64,000 bases of DNA from Companilactobacillus mishanensis (GCF_003946505.1 NZ_RHON01000008.1:1-64000), one strand, 5' to 3'; counted from the stretch's first letter, positions 7,970 through 17,020 are shown. The notes: generated by a model from the sequence alone, not told the origin. Numbers and translations are program-made.

Positions 7970-9343
7970 ATGAGTCAAACACCATATACTTTTCAGGATA
8001 CTGACGCCTTTAAAAGTACTGAACAATTAATCATCAAAGGCCGTTATTTTGCTACAACCGTTCCTGATGATTTCAATGAATTTGAACCAAAACGAAGAAA
8101 TATTCATAAGATTTTAAATATCAAGAATCAACTTTTAGTACCAGAACTGTTAGCAGTCAAGAGGGAACGCATGTCTAAATCTAGATTTGCTTTTTTTAGG
8201 GGGACTGCTGATGTTATGCATTATGATTTGGCCAACCATCCTGATAGTGGAATCAAGGTTTTGATTGGTGGGGATGCACATTTGGGTAACTTTGGTTTTT
8301 ACGGATCATCTGAGGGCCAATTGTTATTCGATATGAACGATTTTGATGAGGCACATTTGGGTTACTGGGAATACGACCTTAAACGATTTTTGGTCAGTGC
8401 TCTTTTAGTTGCCCGCGATCACAAGTTTGAAGAAACTGATATCCAGGAATTTTTGTTAGGTGTCGTGGATACTTATTTTGATACCTTGAAACACATGACA
8501 AAAATTTCCGAAATGAAACGATTTATTCTACCTAATACACTTCAAAACATAACCGAAATTTTCGGTAATTTGAAAGACAATGAGGATTACTTCCGTAATT
8601 CTTTCGAAAAGTTGATCACGAAGAGTATTAAGAAAGCTCAACGTAGTAATTCAAAATTAGTTATTGAGAAATATACTTTATTGAATAAAGACGGCGAGCG
8701 TAGATTTGATGAGAATAAACCGGTCACCCAACACATTAGTGAAGAAGATTACGAAACTGTTGTAGCAGGTTACAAGGAATACAAAGCACGCCAGCGGAGC
8801 GATGTAAGACTGTTTCTTGAAGATTTTGATATAATAGACGTGGTTAGACATAGTGTTGGAGTCGGTAGTGTAGGGACACTTTGTTACTTAATTCTCTTGC
8901 AAGATTTGGATAAGAACTTCCTTGTATTGCAAGCAAAACAAGCTTTACCTATCTACAATAATGATGAGCTGTATTCTGACAAAAATGTCAGTCAAGGACA
9001 GAACATTGTCGATAGCCAATTAATTTTACAAAGTGCATCAGATCCGTTTTTAGGTGCATTTGATACTGAAAAATATAGTTTTTATATGCGTCAATTTAAA
9101 GATATGAAAACTTCCATCAATTTAGATAAGTTGGATTTTGAGTCATTCCAAGATTACGTGACCGTTTGCGTTATCTTGCTTGCCAGAGCGCATTCTCATT
9201 CACCTAATTATCCATTAGTAATTGGATTTGGTGAGGAATATCAAGACATTGCCAATTCGTTAATGAATTTTGCAAATAGTTATGCTAAACAAGTTAAGTA
9301 CGACTTTGAGTCCTTCACAGAGGAACTTGAAAATGAAAAGTAA
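7970..9343 (+). CDS. DUF2252 family protein (kinase-like fold)
   Basis: A 457-residue DUF2252 protein, recognised by KRERMSKSRFAFFRGTADVMHYDL, GGDAHLGNFGFY and FDMNDFDEAHLGYWEYDLKR (residues about 65-145). These HxGN and DxND-type motifs resemble the catalytic loop and metal site of aminoglycoside-kinase-like enzymes, but no substrate is established. AAGGAGATGAGG precedes the ATG. The gene overlaps the polyphosphate kinase start by 11 bp, so the two are translationally coupled, suggesting a joint function in polyphosphate or stress metabolism. Confidence 0.85.
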   Translation: MSQTPYTFQDTDAFKSTEQLIIKGRYFATTVPDDFNEFEPKRRNIHKILNIKNQLLVPELLAVKRERMSKSRFAFFRGTADVMHYDLANHPDSGIKVLIGGDAHLGNFGFYGSSEGQLLFDMNDFDEAHLGYWEYDLKRFLVSALLVARDHKFEETDIQEFLLGVVDTYFDTLKHMTKISEMKRFILPNTLQNITEIFGNLKDNEDYFRNSFEKLITKSIKKAQRSNSKLVIEKYTLLNKDGERRFDENKPVTQHISEEDYETVVAGYKEYKARQRSDVRLFLEDFDIIDVVRHSVGVGSVGTLCYLILLQDLDKNFLVLQAKQALPIYNNDELYSDKNVSQGQNIVDSQLILQSASDPFLGAFDTEKYSFYMRQFKDMKTSINLDKLDFESFQDYVTVCVILLARAHSHSPNYPLVIGFGEEYQDIANSLMNFANSYAKQVKYDFESFTEELENEK

Positions 9344-11330
9344 ATATTACAACAGGGATTTAAGCTGGTTGTTGTTTGATAATCGGGTTATCGACCAAGC
9401 TTATAATGCCAAGGTTCCATTGTTAGAAAAGTTGAGATTTTTATCGATTGCTTCCAATAATTTGGATGAATTTTTTGGTGTCCGGATGCATAACGTTTAT
9501 AGCATGATCTCCAAGAAAAAGATTGAAAAAAGAACTGGGCTCAATGGAATTGATCTGTTGAGTTTGATCCATGAATTTAATGCACGCAATATTACCAAAC
9601 AATACGAAGCTTTATTTATTATTCTTGAACGTTTGAAGGACAAAGGCGTCTTTCAAATGACTACATATGACTTTCTGACTGACGATGAAAGAAATTATGT
9701 TCAGGAATATTATTTGAAACACGTCGTAAATGAATTAAAAGTAACTCCGTTTTCTAGCAATTTGAAATATACTACCAATTTGAATATATTGTTGTGTTCT
9801 GAAAACGAACTATATAATATTGCCATTCCAGATGATATTGACCGTCTTGTCAAAACTGGCGTTGATGATCACTACATCTTATTGGAAGATTTGATCACGA
9901 ATATTTCTGCTGACATTTGGAGAAAATATGATGTCAAGGAGAGCTATACCTATCGTCTTTCATATGATAAGAATAAGAAATATGATTTTCTCGAAGAGGG
10001 ACTTTCTGATGAAGTCTATCTAGATAAGATGACAGATTACATCAATAATCGTGGAACTCGACGAGTAACTAGAGTTGAATTTTCCGCAAATAATGGTGAT
10101 AAAGGTAGAAGCTTTTTCGCATCATTATTAGGTATCAACAAGAAGAGTGTTTATCGGATACCAGGTCCACTTGATTTGAAATTCTTAGATAAATTGTTTA
10201 AGAAATATGAGGATCAACCTGGATTGGTTTTTGAGCCTTTCAACAATTTGAAGTGGAAAAACTCTCAGAACATTTTACATTCGATTGAGAAACAACCGAT
10301 GTTGATTCAATATCCTTACGCCTCATTTGATGTATTTCTAAAATTCTTGAAGACTGGAATTGAAGACCCAGATACGACAAGCATCAAAATGACGATTTAT
10401 CGTACTGAAAAGAAATCGAAAGTTGTTAATTTACTTAAGGAAGCAGCTAGAAAAGGCATCAATGTTACTGTAGTTGTTGAATTAAGAGCTAGATTCGATG
10501 AGAAACATAACCTCGACGTTGCTACTGATCTGGAAAGTGCTGGTGTGCATGTGGTTTATGGTGATCGATTGAATAAGGTCCACGCCAAAATTTGTTTGAT
10601 CTTGCAAGAAAGTAAAAACAAAGGGTATGTTCAAATCGGTACTGGTAATTACAACGCTGTCACAGCAAATGTCTTTACTGACTTGAGTTTCTTCACCAGT
10701 GATAAACGTTATGTTGACGACGCGATTCAATTCTTCGGCAACTTAGCTTTAACACATGAAGATAATTACAATATGTTGGCAACGTCACCAGTTGATTTAA
10801 AACAAATGATCATTACTAACATCAAACGTGCAACCAAGGATTATTTGCGTACTGGGGATGCCGAAGTATTCATCAAGGTAAATGGTTTGACTGATATTGA
10901 AGTTATCAACGCAATTTACAGTGCAGCCAGACTTGGTCTTCCATTTAGGATCATTGTCAGAGGACCTTGTTGTTTGAAACTCGGTATCTGCGGTCCTAAA
11001 GAAGATATCGTTGTTAAGAGTATTGTAGGTGAGTTACTGGAACATAGTCGTATCTACAAGTTTAAATACGGCGAGGGTAACACTGACTTATGGATATCTT
11101 CAGCTGACTTGATGACTAGAAACCTGGATCGTCGTGTTGAGATAGCGATGCCAATTGTCGATGAAAAGCCTAAACGTGAATTATTGAAAATTATCAAGAT
11201 GTTCACTAAAGATACAGCTAATTCATATTACTTGAATGCAAATGGTGAGTATGTGAAGAAGCGTAAATTCATTAATAAGTCCGCTCAACAAACATGGTTG
11301 AGTAGATTGAAATGGAAGAAATATATATAA
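9333..11330 (+). CDS. ppk: Polyphosphate kinase 1
   Basis: A 665-residue PPK1, reversibly transferring the ATP gamma-phosphate to polyphosphate. The N-terminal domain begins with the diagnostic YYNRDLSWLLFDNRV and FLSIASNNLDEFFGVRM. The phospholipase-D-like catalytic domains carry VHAKICLI (autophosphorylated His) and TRNLDRRVEIAMPI. Length fits the family. The start at 9333 lies inside the DUF2252 gene and is chosen because AGAGGAA lies 7-13 nt upstream and the protein then opens with the family N-terminus; the longer in-frame form would overlap DUF2252 by 74 bp. Confidence 0.93.
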   Translation: MKSKYYNRDLSWLLFDNRVIDQAYNAKVPLLEKLRFLSIASNNLDEFFGVRMHNVYSMISKKKIEKRTGLNGIDLLSLIHEFNARNITKQYEALFIILERLKDKGVFQMTTYDFLTDDERNYVQEYYLKHVVNELKVTPFSSNLKYTTNLNILLCSENELYNIAIPDDIDRLVKTGVDDHYILLEDLITNISADIWRKYDVKESYTYRLSYDKNKKYDFLEEGLSDEVYLDKMTDYINNRGTRRVTRVEFSANNGDKGRSFFASLLGINKKSVYRIPGPLDLKFLDKLFKKYEDQPGLVFEPFNNLKWKNSQNILHSIEKQPMLIQYPYASFDVFLKFLKTGIEDPDTTSIKMTIYRTEKKSKVVNLLKEAARKGINVTVVVELRARFDEKHNLDVATDLESAGVHVVYGDRLNKVHAKICLILQESKNKGYVQIGTGNYNAVTANVFTDLSFFTSDKRYVDDAIQFFGNLALTHEDNYNMLATSPVDLKQMIITNIKRATKDYLRTGDAEVFIKVNGLTDIEVINAIYSAARLGLPFRIIVRGPCCLKLGICGPKEDIVVKSIVGELLEHSRIYKFKYGEGNTDLWISSADLMTRNLDRRVEIAMPIVDEKPKRELLKIIKMFTKDTANSYYLNANGEYVKKRKFINKSAQQTWLSRLKWKKYI

Positions 11331-11337
11331 ACCAATG

Positions 11338-11378
11338 AATCATTTATCCAACTAGTTTGGATAAATGATTTTTTTTAT
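11338..11378 (+). terminator. Intrinsic terminator after ppk
   Basis: 14-bp stem (11338-11351 with 11357-11370), then a run of eight T. Confidence 0.9.
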
Positions 11379-11454
11379 ATTTTTTTTAGTATTATATTTG
11401 ATGGTTTTTCACAAGATAAATGAAAATATATTTAGTTTTAACCAAAGACATTTT

Positions 11455-11469
11455 ATGAAAACGTTTTTA
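11455..11469. promoter_or_regulatory. Near-consensus cre (CcpA) box
   Basis: ATGAAAACGTTTTTA matches the cre consensus WTGNAANCGNWNNCW at 14 of 15 positions. It lies far upstream of the 11977 operon, in the 600-bp gap after ppk. Confidence 0.4.
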
Positions 11470-11693
11470 ATATTTATTTTAATCATGATTAAAGTTGATT
11501 ATATGAAATATGGACATTATCAGCAATTATGTGGCTAAGGAACTGTTAGTAAATTAAAATATGGCATCAAATCATGTAAAATAATCTAATTTAATTGGCA
11601 CAAATTAGAAAAAATATTTAACTAGAATATTGTGTAATTATTGATACATAATTTCACAATCTCACTAATTTGTTGGTCAAATCCGCCTTTTTG

Positions 11694-11735
11694 CCACTTT
11701 TTTGAAAGCGCATAACATGGTACGCTCATAAGTGG
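11694..11735 (+). promoter_or_regulatory. Nested inverted repeats in the leader of the 11977 operon
   Basis: CCACTT (11694-11699) pairs with AAGTGG (11730-11735), enclosing AGCG (11707-11710) with CGCT (11723-11726). The loop contains CATAACATGG; a related TATAACATGG occurs again at 11763-11772. Function unknown. Confidence 0.35.
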
Positions 11736-11792
11736 ATAAAATCAGTTGTCAAGTAATTTGCCTATAACATGGCATTTGTGCTTGACTAAATT

Positions 11793-11913
11793 ATTTGATC
11801 CAAATTCAGAGCTTAAAGGGGGAATCGCAATGATTGTGCATTTTAATTGATACAACCTTCACAAATCTTGGAAAATTTGTAAGCGGTTCCAAATGAAAGA
11901 ATTTGGATTAAAT
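11793..11913 (+). promoter_or_regulatory. Structured leader element with a 15-bp closing helix upstream of the NhaC-type operon
   Basis: Positions 11793-11807 pair with 11899-11913 over 15 positions with a single G-T wobble, enclosing 91 nt. Inside are a smaller stem ACAAAT/ATTTGT (11861-11866 with 11875-11880) and a GCA/TGC stem. A G-rich AAAGGGGG segment follows the first arm. This resembles a riboswitch-like architecture or a large operator, but no known family is recognised and no T-run terminator follows. The remaining part of the 11371-11976 gap is AT-rich with no supported gene. Confidence 0.4.
11877..11891. promoter_or_regulatory. cre (CcpA) box in the leader of the NhaC-type operon
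   Basis: TTGTAAGCGGTTCCA matches the cre consensus WTGNAANCGNWNNCW at all 15 positions, 86 bp upstream of the operon's first start codon. It suggests carbon catabolite control. Confidence 0.6.
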
Positions 11914-11976
11914 TAAAAAATAGCCGAAAAATAAGGATCTATATATAAGTAGATCATTCAGAATGGGGGGAAACAG

Positions 11977-13341
11977 ATGAAGAAGAAACCTTCTGGACTC
12001 GCATTACTTCCATTTGTCGTATTTGTTGGCTTATATCTTTTTGTAGGGTTATTTTTGACCTTCAAAGGTGACAAACAGGGATTCTATGCAATGCCAGCTT
12101 CTATATCTGTAATTGTGGGTATTATTGTCGCTTTTATTATTTATCGTGGTTCGATAGAGAAAAAGTTTAATGCCCTAGTAAAAGGTTGTGGTGAAGACAA
12201 TATCATCATAATGTGTTTGATTTTCTTACTTGCCGGAGCTTTTGGTACAGTAACTGAAAAAATCGGTGGAGTTGATTCCACTGTTAATTTGGGACTAAGT
12301 CTCGTACCAATTCAATTCTTAGTACCCGGAATGTTTTTGATTTCTTGTTTCGTTTGTTTAGCTATTGGTACAAGTATGGGAACTATTGCAACGATCGCTC
12401 CTATCTGTGTAACTCTTGCTGACAAAACAGGAATTAGTATGGCACTTCTTTTAGCAGCTCTACTTTGTGGAGCTATGTTTGGTAACAACATGTCTGTTAT
12501 CGCTGATACAGGTATCGTTATTACACGTATTTTAAATATTAAAATCAAAGATAAGTTCAAGGTCAATATCAAGATTACTGGTCCAGCTTTGATAGTTGCT
12601 GTAATTTTGTTCTTCATCTTCGGAACTGGTGGTGACGTAACTCAAGTCACGGCGGGGAATTATTCGATAATGAAGATATTGCCATATATCTTTGTTCTAG
12701 TTATCGCACTTATTGGAGTTAACGTTTTCGTTGTCTTAACATTCGGAACACTGTTCGCTGGTGCTATCGGAATTATCTACGGAGACTTCTCAATTCTAAA
12801 ATTCACTGGTTATGTTCAAGACGGATTTGTAAAGATGTTTGATGTTTTACTATTCTCACTCTTAGTTGGTGGATTAGCATACATGGTCAAAGAAGAGGGT
12901 GGAATTGACTGGATCAACGAAAAATTGAAGAAATTTATCGTTGGTAAAAAGTCAGCTCAAGCTGTTGCCATGGTATTGCCAGGTACAGTTGATATTGCTT
13001 TAGCAAACGATACTGTTACTGGTTTGGTTACAGGTCCTATCGTTAAAGATATGTCAGACAACTATGACATTGATCGACGGAAGATGGGTTCATTGATGCA
13101 TACCACGGTCGTTGTACTTCAGAGTACATTGCCATATGGTGCTCAGATCCTATTAGCAACAAGTATTGCTGGAGGAAAAGTATCTCCAGTTCAAGTAATT
13201 CCTTACCTATGGTATGGATATCTTGCATTATTCTTTGCAGTATTATCAATTTTCATTCCATTTGCGGAAGCAAAAACAAAATTACATTTTTCTAAAAAAT
13301 CAGAAGACGAATCTGCTGACAAAGTGGAAGAGGCTGTCTAA
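11977..13341 (+). CDS. NhaC-family Na+-coupled transporter
   Basis: A 454-residue membrane protein with about 11-12 hydrophobic segments and the NhaC/YuiF-type pattern (GTSMGTIATIAP, LLCGAMFGNNMSVIADTGI, LANDTVTGLVTGPI). The family includes Na+/H+ antiporters, malate/lactate exchangers and Na+-coupled amino-acid carriers, so the substrate is not deducible. GGGGGG lies before the ATG. It is the first gene of a five-gene operon whose other members are soluble enzymes or binding proteins, so it probably imports the compound they process (inference). A cre box and a structured leader precede it. Confidence 0.75.
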   Translation: MKKKPSGLALLPFVVFVGLYLFVGLFLTFKGDKQGFYAMPASISVIVGIIVAFIIYRGSIEKKFNALVKGCGEDNIIIMCLIFLLAGAFGTVTEKIGGVDSTVNLGLSLVPIQFLVPGMFLISCFVCLAIGTSMGTIATIAPICVTLADKTGISMALLLAALLCGAMFGNNMSVIADTGIVITRILNIKIKDKFKVNIKITGPALIVAVILFFIFGTGGDVTQVTAGNYSIMKILPYIFVLVIALIGVNVFVVLTFGTLFAGAIGIIYGDFSILKFTGYVQDGFVKMFDVLLFSLLVGGLAYMVKEEGGIDWINEKLKKFIVGKKSAQAVAMVLPGTVDIALANDTVTGLVTGPIVKDMSDNYDIDRRKMGSLMHTTVVVLQSTLPYGAQILLATSIAGGKVSPVQVIPYLWYGYLALFFAVLSIFIPFAEAKTKLHFSKKSEDESADKVEEAV

Positions 13342-13371
13342 CAATTTTTAATTAACTTGGGGGAAATATAA

Positions 13372-14484
13372 ATGCATAAATATTATGAAGAAGCAAAAGA
13401 GTTTGGTAAGAAATATTTAGCTGATGAAGCAAATGAGGTCGACGTTGAGGGACGTTTTCCAAAAGCATCTGTTGATGCACTTCGTAAAGCTGGTTACTTC
13501 GGTTTGGTAATACCAAAAGAATATGGTGGACAAGGTAAAGGTATCGAAGAGCATGCTGAAGTTTGTACAGGTTTAGCTGAAAGTGGTGCTTCAGCATCAT
13601 TGTGTTACATGATGAGTAACGTTGGTGCATATTGCCTATCACTTTATGCTTCAGAAGAAATGAAGAAAGATATCCTTCCTAGAGTAGCAAGTGGTGAGAT
13701 CATCTTAGGACTTGCATACAGTGAAACTGGTTCAGGTACTCACTTCTACAGACCAGACATGACTGAAGAACCACATGATGGCTATTCAATTTTGAACGGA
13801 CGTAAGAGTTTCGTTACAACAGCACGTGAGGCTGATTACTACCTAACAATCACACATTCAACAAAAGATGGTTCAAACAACTTATGGTTAGTTCCAAGAG
13901 ATGCTGAAGGACTATCATTCGAATCAACATTCAATGGATTAGGACTACGTGGAAATGTTTCAGATCCAATGGTTCTTGACCACGTTAAACTTGACGACTC
14001 ATGCAAGATTCCTGGTAACGGTGATGGAGACAGATTGATCTTTATCGTTGGACTTGCTTCATCAAGTGCTGGTATCTCGATGGCTATTGCAGATGCTGCT
14101 GCTAAATATGTTAAAGAAAGATCATATACTTCAGGTAAATCATTAGCTGATATCGAAACTGTTGAAGTTAATGTTGCTGAATTAAAGGCACGTGCATACG
14201 CTGCAAGAGAAACATTATTTGCTGGTGCTGCAAGTGTTGCTGCTGAAGAAGAAGACGGCTTTCCAAATGTTATTGCTGCTAGAATTACAACTACTGAAGC
14301 AGCTGTTAAGAATGGTACAGAAGGTATGCGTCTATTCGGTGGTATCGGATATGTTAGAAATGTTCAACCAATGGAACGTTTGATGAGAGATTCATTAGGT
14401 GCACAAGTTATGGCACCAGGACTAGATGTTCTTAAAGTTTGGTTAGGTAGACTATCAGTTGATCTACCATACTTGAATGATTAA
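13372..14484 (+). CDS. Acyl-CoA-dehydrogenase-like flavoprotein lacking the usual catalytic Glu
   Basis: A 370-residue protein of the acyl-CoA dehydrogenase fold. Helical N-domain with YFGLVIPKEYGGQG, middle beta-domain with LAYSETGSGTHF and NGRKSFVTTAREADYYL (flavin-binding pattern), and C-domain with LFGGIGYVRNVQPMERLMRDS. Short-chain dehydrogenases have a GTxEI glutamate as base after this segment; here the equivalent reads APGLDVLKVW with no Glu. This, and the operon company of sulfur-type proteins, points to an FMN/FAD monooxygenase (DszC/SfnC-like) or other non-beta-oxidation role. That is an inference. The SD is GGGGGAAA. Confidence 0.7.
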   Translation: MHKYYEEAKEFGKKYLADEANEVDVEGRFPKASVDALRKAGYFGLVIPKEYGGQGKGIEEHAEVCTGLAESGASASLCYMMSNVGAYCLSLYASEEMKKDILPRVASGEIILGLAYSETGSGTHFYRPDMTEEPHDGYSILNGRKSFVTTAREADYYLTITHSTKDGSNNLWLVPRDAEGLSFESTFNGLGLRGNVSDPMVLDHVKLDDSCKIPGNGDGDRLIFIVGLASSSAGISMAIADAAAKYVKERSYTSGKSLADIETVEVNVAELKARAYAARETLFAGAASVAAEEEDGFPNVIAARITTTEAAVKNGTEGMRLFGGIGYVRNVQPMERLMRDSLGAQVMAPGLDVLKVWLGRLSVDLPYLND

Positions 14485-14517
14485 TTTTGAATTTAAATAT
14501 TTTGGAGGGTAATTATA

Positions 14518-15348
14518 ATGGCAAAAAGTATTAAAGTCGGTGCAGTTGTATATGCACCACAAGTTACAGTTGTTTGGGGAATCATCGCTAAGTATTTCAA
14601 GTCTGAAGGAATGGACTTAGAAAATGTTTTCTTCAAGAATTATCGTGATCAAACACAAGCTTTGATCAAGGGTGAAATCGATGTTGCTTGGAATTCACCA
14701 TTGGCTCATGTTGAAGCAATGATCAAATCAGACAACAAGTGTGGATATTCATACATGCGTGATACAGATTTGGACAGAACAAGTTGTTTCTTAGCTAGAA
14801 ATGATAGTGGTATCAAAGACTTTGCTGATTTCAAAGGAAAGACTATTGGATTCGGTGCTATCGATTCACCACAAGCACGTTTGATCCCAATCGAAACTCT
14901 TAAAGAGCACAATTTGATTTCTGGCAAAGACTACGTTGAAAAAACATTTGATGTTGATGTCGGCTTAGACGGTGACCATGAAGGTGGAGAAGTTGATGCA
15001 TTAGCCGCACTTAAAGATGGCAGTGTTGATATTTCCGTAACTACTGATAACAACCGTATCAAGTGGACTCAAGATGGTACTATCGATGATCAAAAGATCG
15101 TTGTTGCTGGACACACTGGCCTATATGATCACTGTATCTTTACAACAAAACCTAATTTTGACCCTGATACAAAGGCAGAATGGGAAAGAATTCTTTCAAA
15201 GATGGATTACAACAATCCAGAACATAAAGAAATGATGGACCTTGAAGGTTTGAAGAAATGGGTTCCAGGACGTACAAAAGGATTCCACTTACTTGAACAA
15301 GCCGTTGATTACCTCAATTTCTTTGACCAAAAACAAACTAACGATTAG
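14518..15348 (+). CDS. Solute-binding-protein-like protein without signal peptide (PhnD/SsuA-type fold)
   Basis: A 276-residue protein resembling periplasmic-binding proteins of the NitT/TauT/PhnD type: KVGAVVYAPQVTVVWGIIAKYFKSEG at the N-terminus, EIDVAWNSPLAHVEA and DFKGKTIGFGAIDSPQARLIP. It begins directly with the mature fold; there is no signal peptide, lipobox or membrane segment, and no ABC permease or ATPase nearby. It may therefore be a cytoplasmic binding protein, sensor or enzyme (as THI5-like proteins are in this fold). GGAGGG precedes the ATG. It lies 33 bp after the flavoprotein and 12 bp before the MetE-like gene. Confidence 0.6.
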   Translation: MAKSIKVGAVVYAPQVTVVWGIIAKYFKSEGMDLENVFFKNYRDQTQALIKGEIDVAWNSPLAHVEAMIKSDNKCGYSYMRDTDLDRTSCFLARNDSGIKDFADFKGKTIGFGAIDSPQARLIPIETLKEHNLISGKDYVEKTFDVDVGLDGDHEGGEVDALAALKDGSVDISVTTDNNRIKWTQDGTIDDQKIVVAGHTGLYDHCIFTTKPNFDPDTKAEWERILSKMDYNNPEHKEMMDLEGLKKWVPGRTKGFHLLEQAVDYLNFFDQKQTND

Positions 15349-15360
15349 AGGGAATTAATT

Positions 15361-16539
15361 ATGGCAACATCATTTTCACCATTTACAACTTCGATCATTG
15401 GAAGTTGGCCTAGAACTAAAGAAATTTTAATTGCACAACGTAAATTACGCAAAGGACAGATGGAACAATCTGACTTTGATGATTTGATTGAAAGAGAAAC
15501 TGCCAGGATCATCAAGATTCAAGATGACCTTGGACTCGATGTAATCGTTTCTGGTGAACTTTCACGTGACAATTATTCTTCATTTGTGGCCGATAGAATT
15601 GGTGGAGTCAGCATGATGTCTATGGATGATATCGTTGATTATATTGATGATAAAAAAGCTTTTGAAGATATCTTGTCGATATTGGATGTTCCTGCTATCA
15701 GTATTACCAATGCAATTTGTACTGGTAAGTTGGAATATCATCCTATTGCCGTGAATGAACTGAAATTATTAAAGAAGTATACTGACAAGCCAGTCAAAAT
15801 AACACTTCCTGGTCCATACTTACTTACACGTTCAATGTGGATACCTAAACTTTCTAAACAAGGATATGCAAGTAAAGAAGAACTTGGAAAAGATGTTGTG
15901 AAGATTCTTGAACAAGAGATCGATAACTTACAAAAATTGGGTGTAGATATTATCCAATTTGATGAACCAGTTCTAACTGAAGTTGTCTTTACCGAAGGAA
16001 AGCCACGTTCATTTATGTGCGCAGCTTTATCTGAACGTAAAGATCCAACTGAAGAATTAGAATTTGCTAAATCATTGATCAAGCCTGTTTTGGAACATAT
16101 TGACCGTAGTAAGTCCATTGCTTCAATGCAAGTTTGTCGTGGTAACTGGAGTAATGATGAGTCTATCTTGCTCACAGGTCCATATACACCACTACTAGAC
16201 CTCTTTGAAAACGTTTCTGCAGAGATGTTAACACTTGAGTTTTCAACACCTAGAGCGGGTGAAATCAGCTCTCTATTGGGTGATGAAAAAATCTCTAAAG
16301 ATCATATCATCGGTTTGGGTGTGGAAAATCCACGTCTTCATGAAGCAGAATCGACTGACTTTATTGTTGGTAAAGCTAAAGAAGCATTGAAGTATATTCC
16401 TAAAGAAAGATTATTCTTGAATCCAGATTGTGGATTTGCAACATTCTCGAACCGTCCAGTAAATAAAGAAGAATTCATTATCAACAAAATCAAATCTCTA
16501 GTTGATGCGAGTCACCAACTTCAGGCAGAGTATAAATAG
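15361..16539 (+). CDS. MetE-like cobalamin-independent methyltransferase core protein (Cys form)
   Basis: A 392-residue protein equal to the C-terminal catalytic domain of MetE (UROD/MetE-like barrel), opening with TSIIGSWPRTKEI and carrying the family motifs VSGELSRDNY, LPGPYLLTRSMW, LEFSTPRAG and NPDCGFATF. Three MetE zinc-ligand equivalents are visible (Cys259 in QVCRGNW, Glu in LEFSTP, Cys in NPDCGF). The usual His of HxC is Gln257 here. Cys220 in SFMCAALSE aligns with the UGA of the 55843 paralogue. Full MetE is about 750 residues, so this lacks the folate-side N-domain and probably uses another methyl donor or acceptor. It is the fourth gene of the NhaC-type operon. Confidence 0.8.
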   Translation: MATSFSPFTTSIIGSWPRTKEILIAQRKLRKGQMEQSDFDDLIERETARIIKIQDDLGLDVIVSGELSRDNYSSFVADRIGGVSMMSMDDIVDYIDDKKAFEDILSILDVPAISITNAICTGKLEYHPIAVNELKLLKKYTDKPVKITLPGPYLLTRSMWIPKLSKQGYASKEELGKDVVKILEQEIDNLQKLGVDIIQFDEPVLTEVVFTEGKPRSFMCAALSERKDPTEELEFAKSLIKPVLEHIDRSKSIASMQVCRGNWSNDESILLTGPYTPLLDLFENVSAEMLTLEFSTPRAGEISSLLGDEKISKDHIIGLGVENPRLHEAESTDFIVGKAKEALKYIPKERLFLNPDCGFATFSNRPVNKEEFIINKIKSLVDASHQLQAEYK

Positions 16540-16546
16540 GCTGATT

Positions 16547-17020
16547 ATGGAAAAAAGATATTTAAACTCCGCAAATAATTATGATATTGAATTCAGAGCG
16601 ATTTCGACTGACGGTAAGAAAGTTAAAATTCGGACTGATAAGGTCAGCTACTCAGTTGATGAAGAGATGAGTTTTGACATTGCTAACGATGTCCTGACTA
16701 GTGTGGACCACTTTACAGGTGGTATTGCCAGTGGAATGATATCAGCTATCAATCGTTATGATCAAAAGCACGATGGGATCATTGATCAGATAGAAGGTAA
16801 GTTTACTTTCCATTTAAGCAATCCGTTGACGTACCTGGATGTTCGTGGCTACGATGAAACACCGCATGTTTCCGCTCTCGACTTACAGTTGTATTTGGTT
16901 TCGTTCAATGAGGCTGATGAGTTGGAACAAGTTTATCAAGAAGCGATGAAGAACTCGATCGTCTATCAGACAATCAAGGATACAATTAAAATCGAGCATA
17001 AGATAAAAGTTGTGTTATAA
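16547..17020 (+). CDS. OsmC-like protein, last gene of the MetE-like operon
   Basis: A 157-residue soluble protein. A central helix with ASGMISAINRYDQKHDG is followed by strands (KFTFHLSNPLTYLDVRG) and a last helix ending NSIVYQTI, the layout of OsmC/Ohr-type proteins. The first of the two peroxidatic cysteines expected in OsmC is absent, and no CP motif is seen at the second position, so thiol peroxidase activity is doubtful. Its start 7 bp after the MetE-like stop indicates co-transcription; the longer in-frame start inside the preceding gene is rejected. The SD is weak. Confidence 0.45.
   Translation: MEKRYLNSANNYDIEFRAISTDGKKVKIRTDKVSYSVDEEMSFDIANDVLTSVDHFTGGIASGMISAINRYDQKHDGIIDQIEGKFTFHLSNPLTYLDVRGYDETPHVSALDLQLYLVSFNEADELEQVYQEAMKNSIVYQTIKDTIKIEHKIKVVL

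Noticed and set aside
9270..9332. Longer ppk start.
   Set aside because: It would overlap DUF2252 by 74 bp, and the extra residues are unlike any PPK N-terminus, whereas ATG 9333 has a proper SD.
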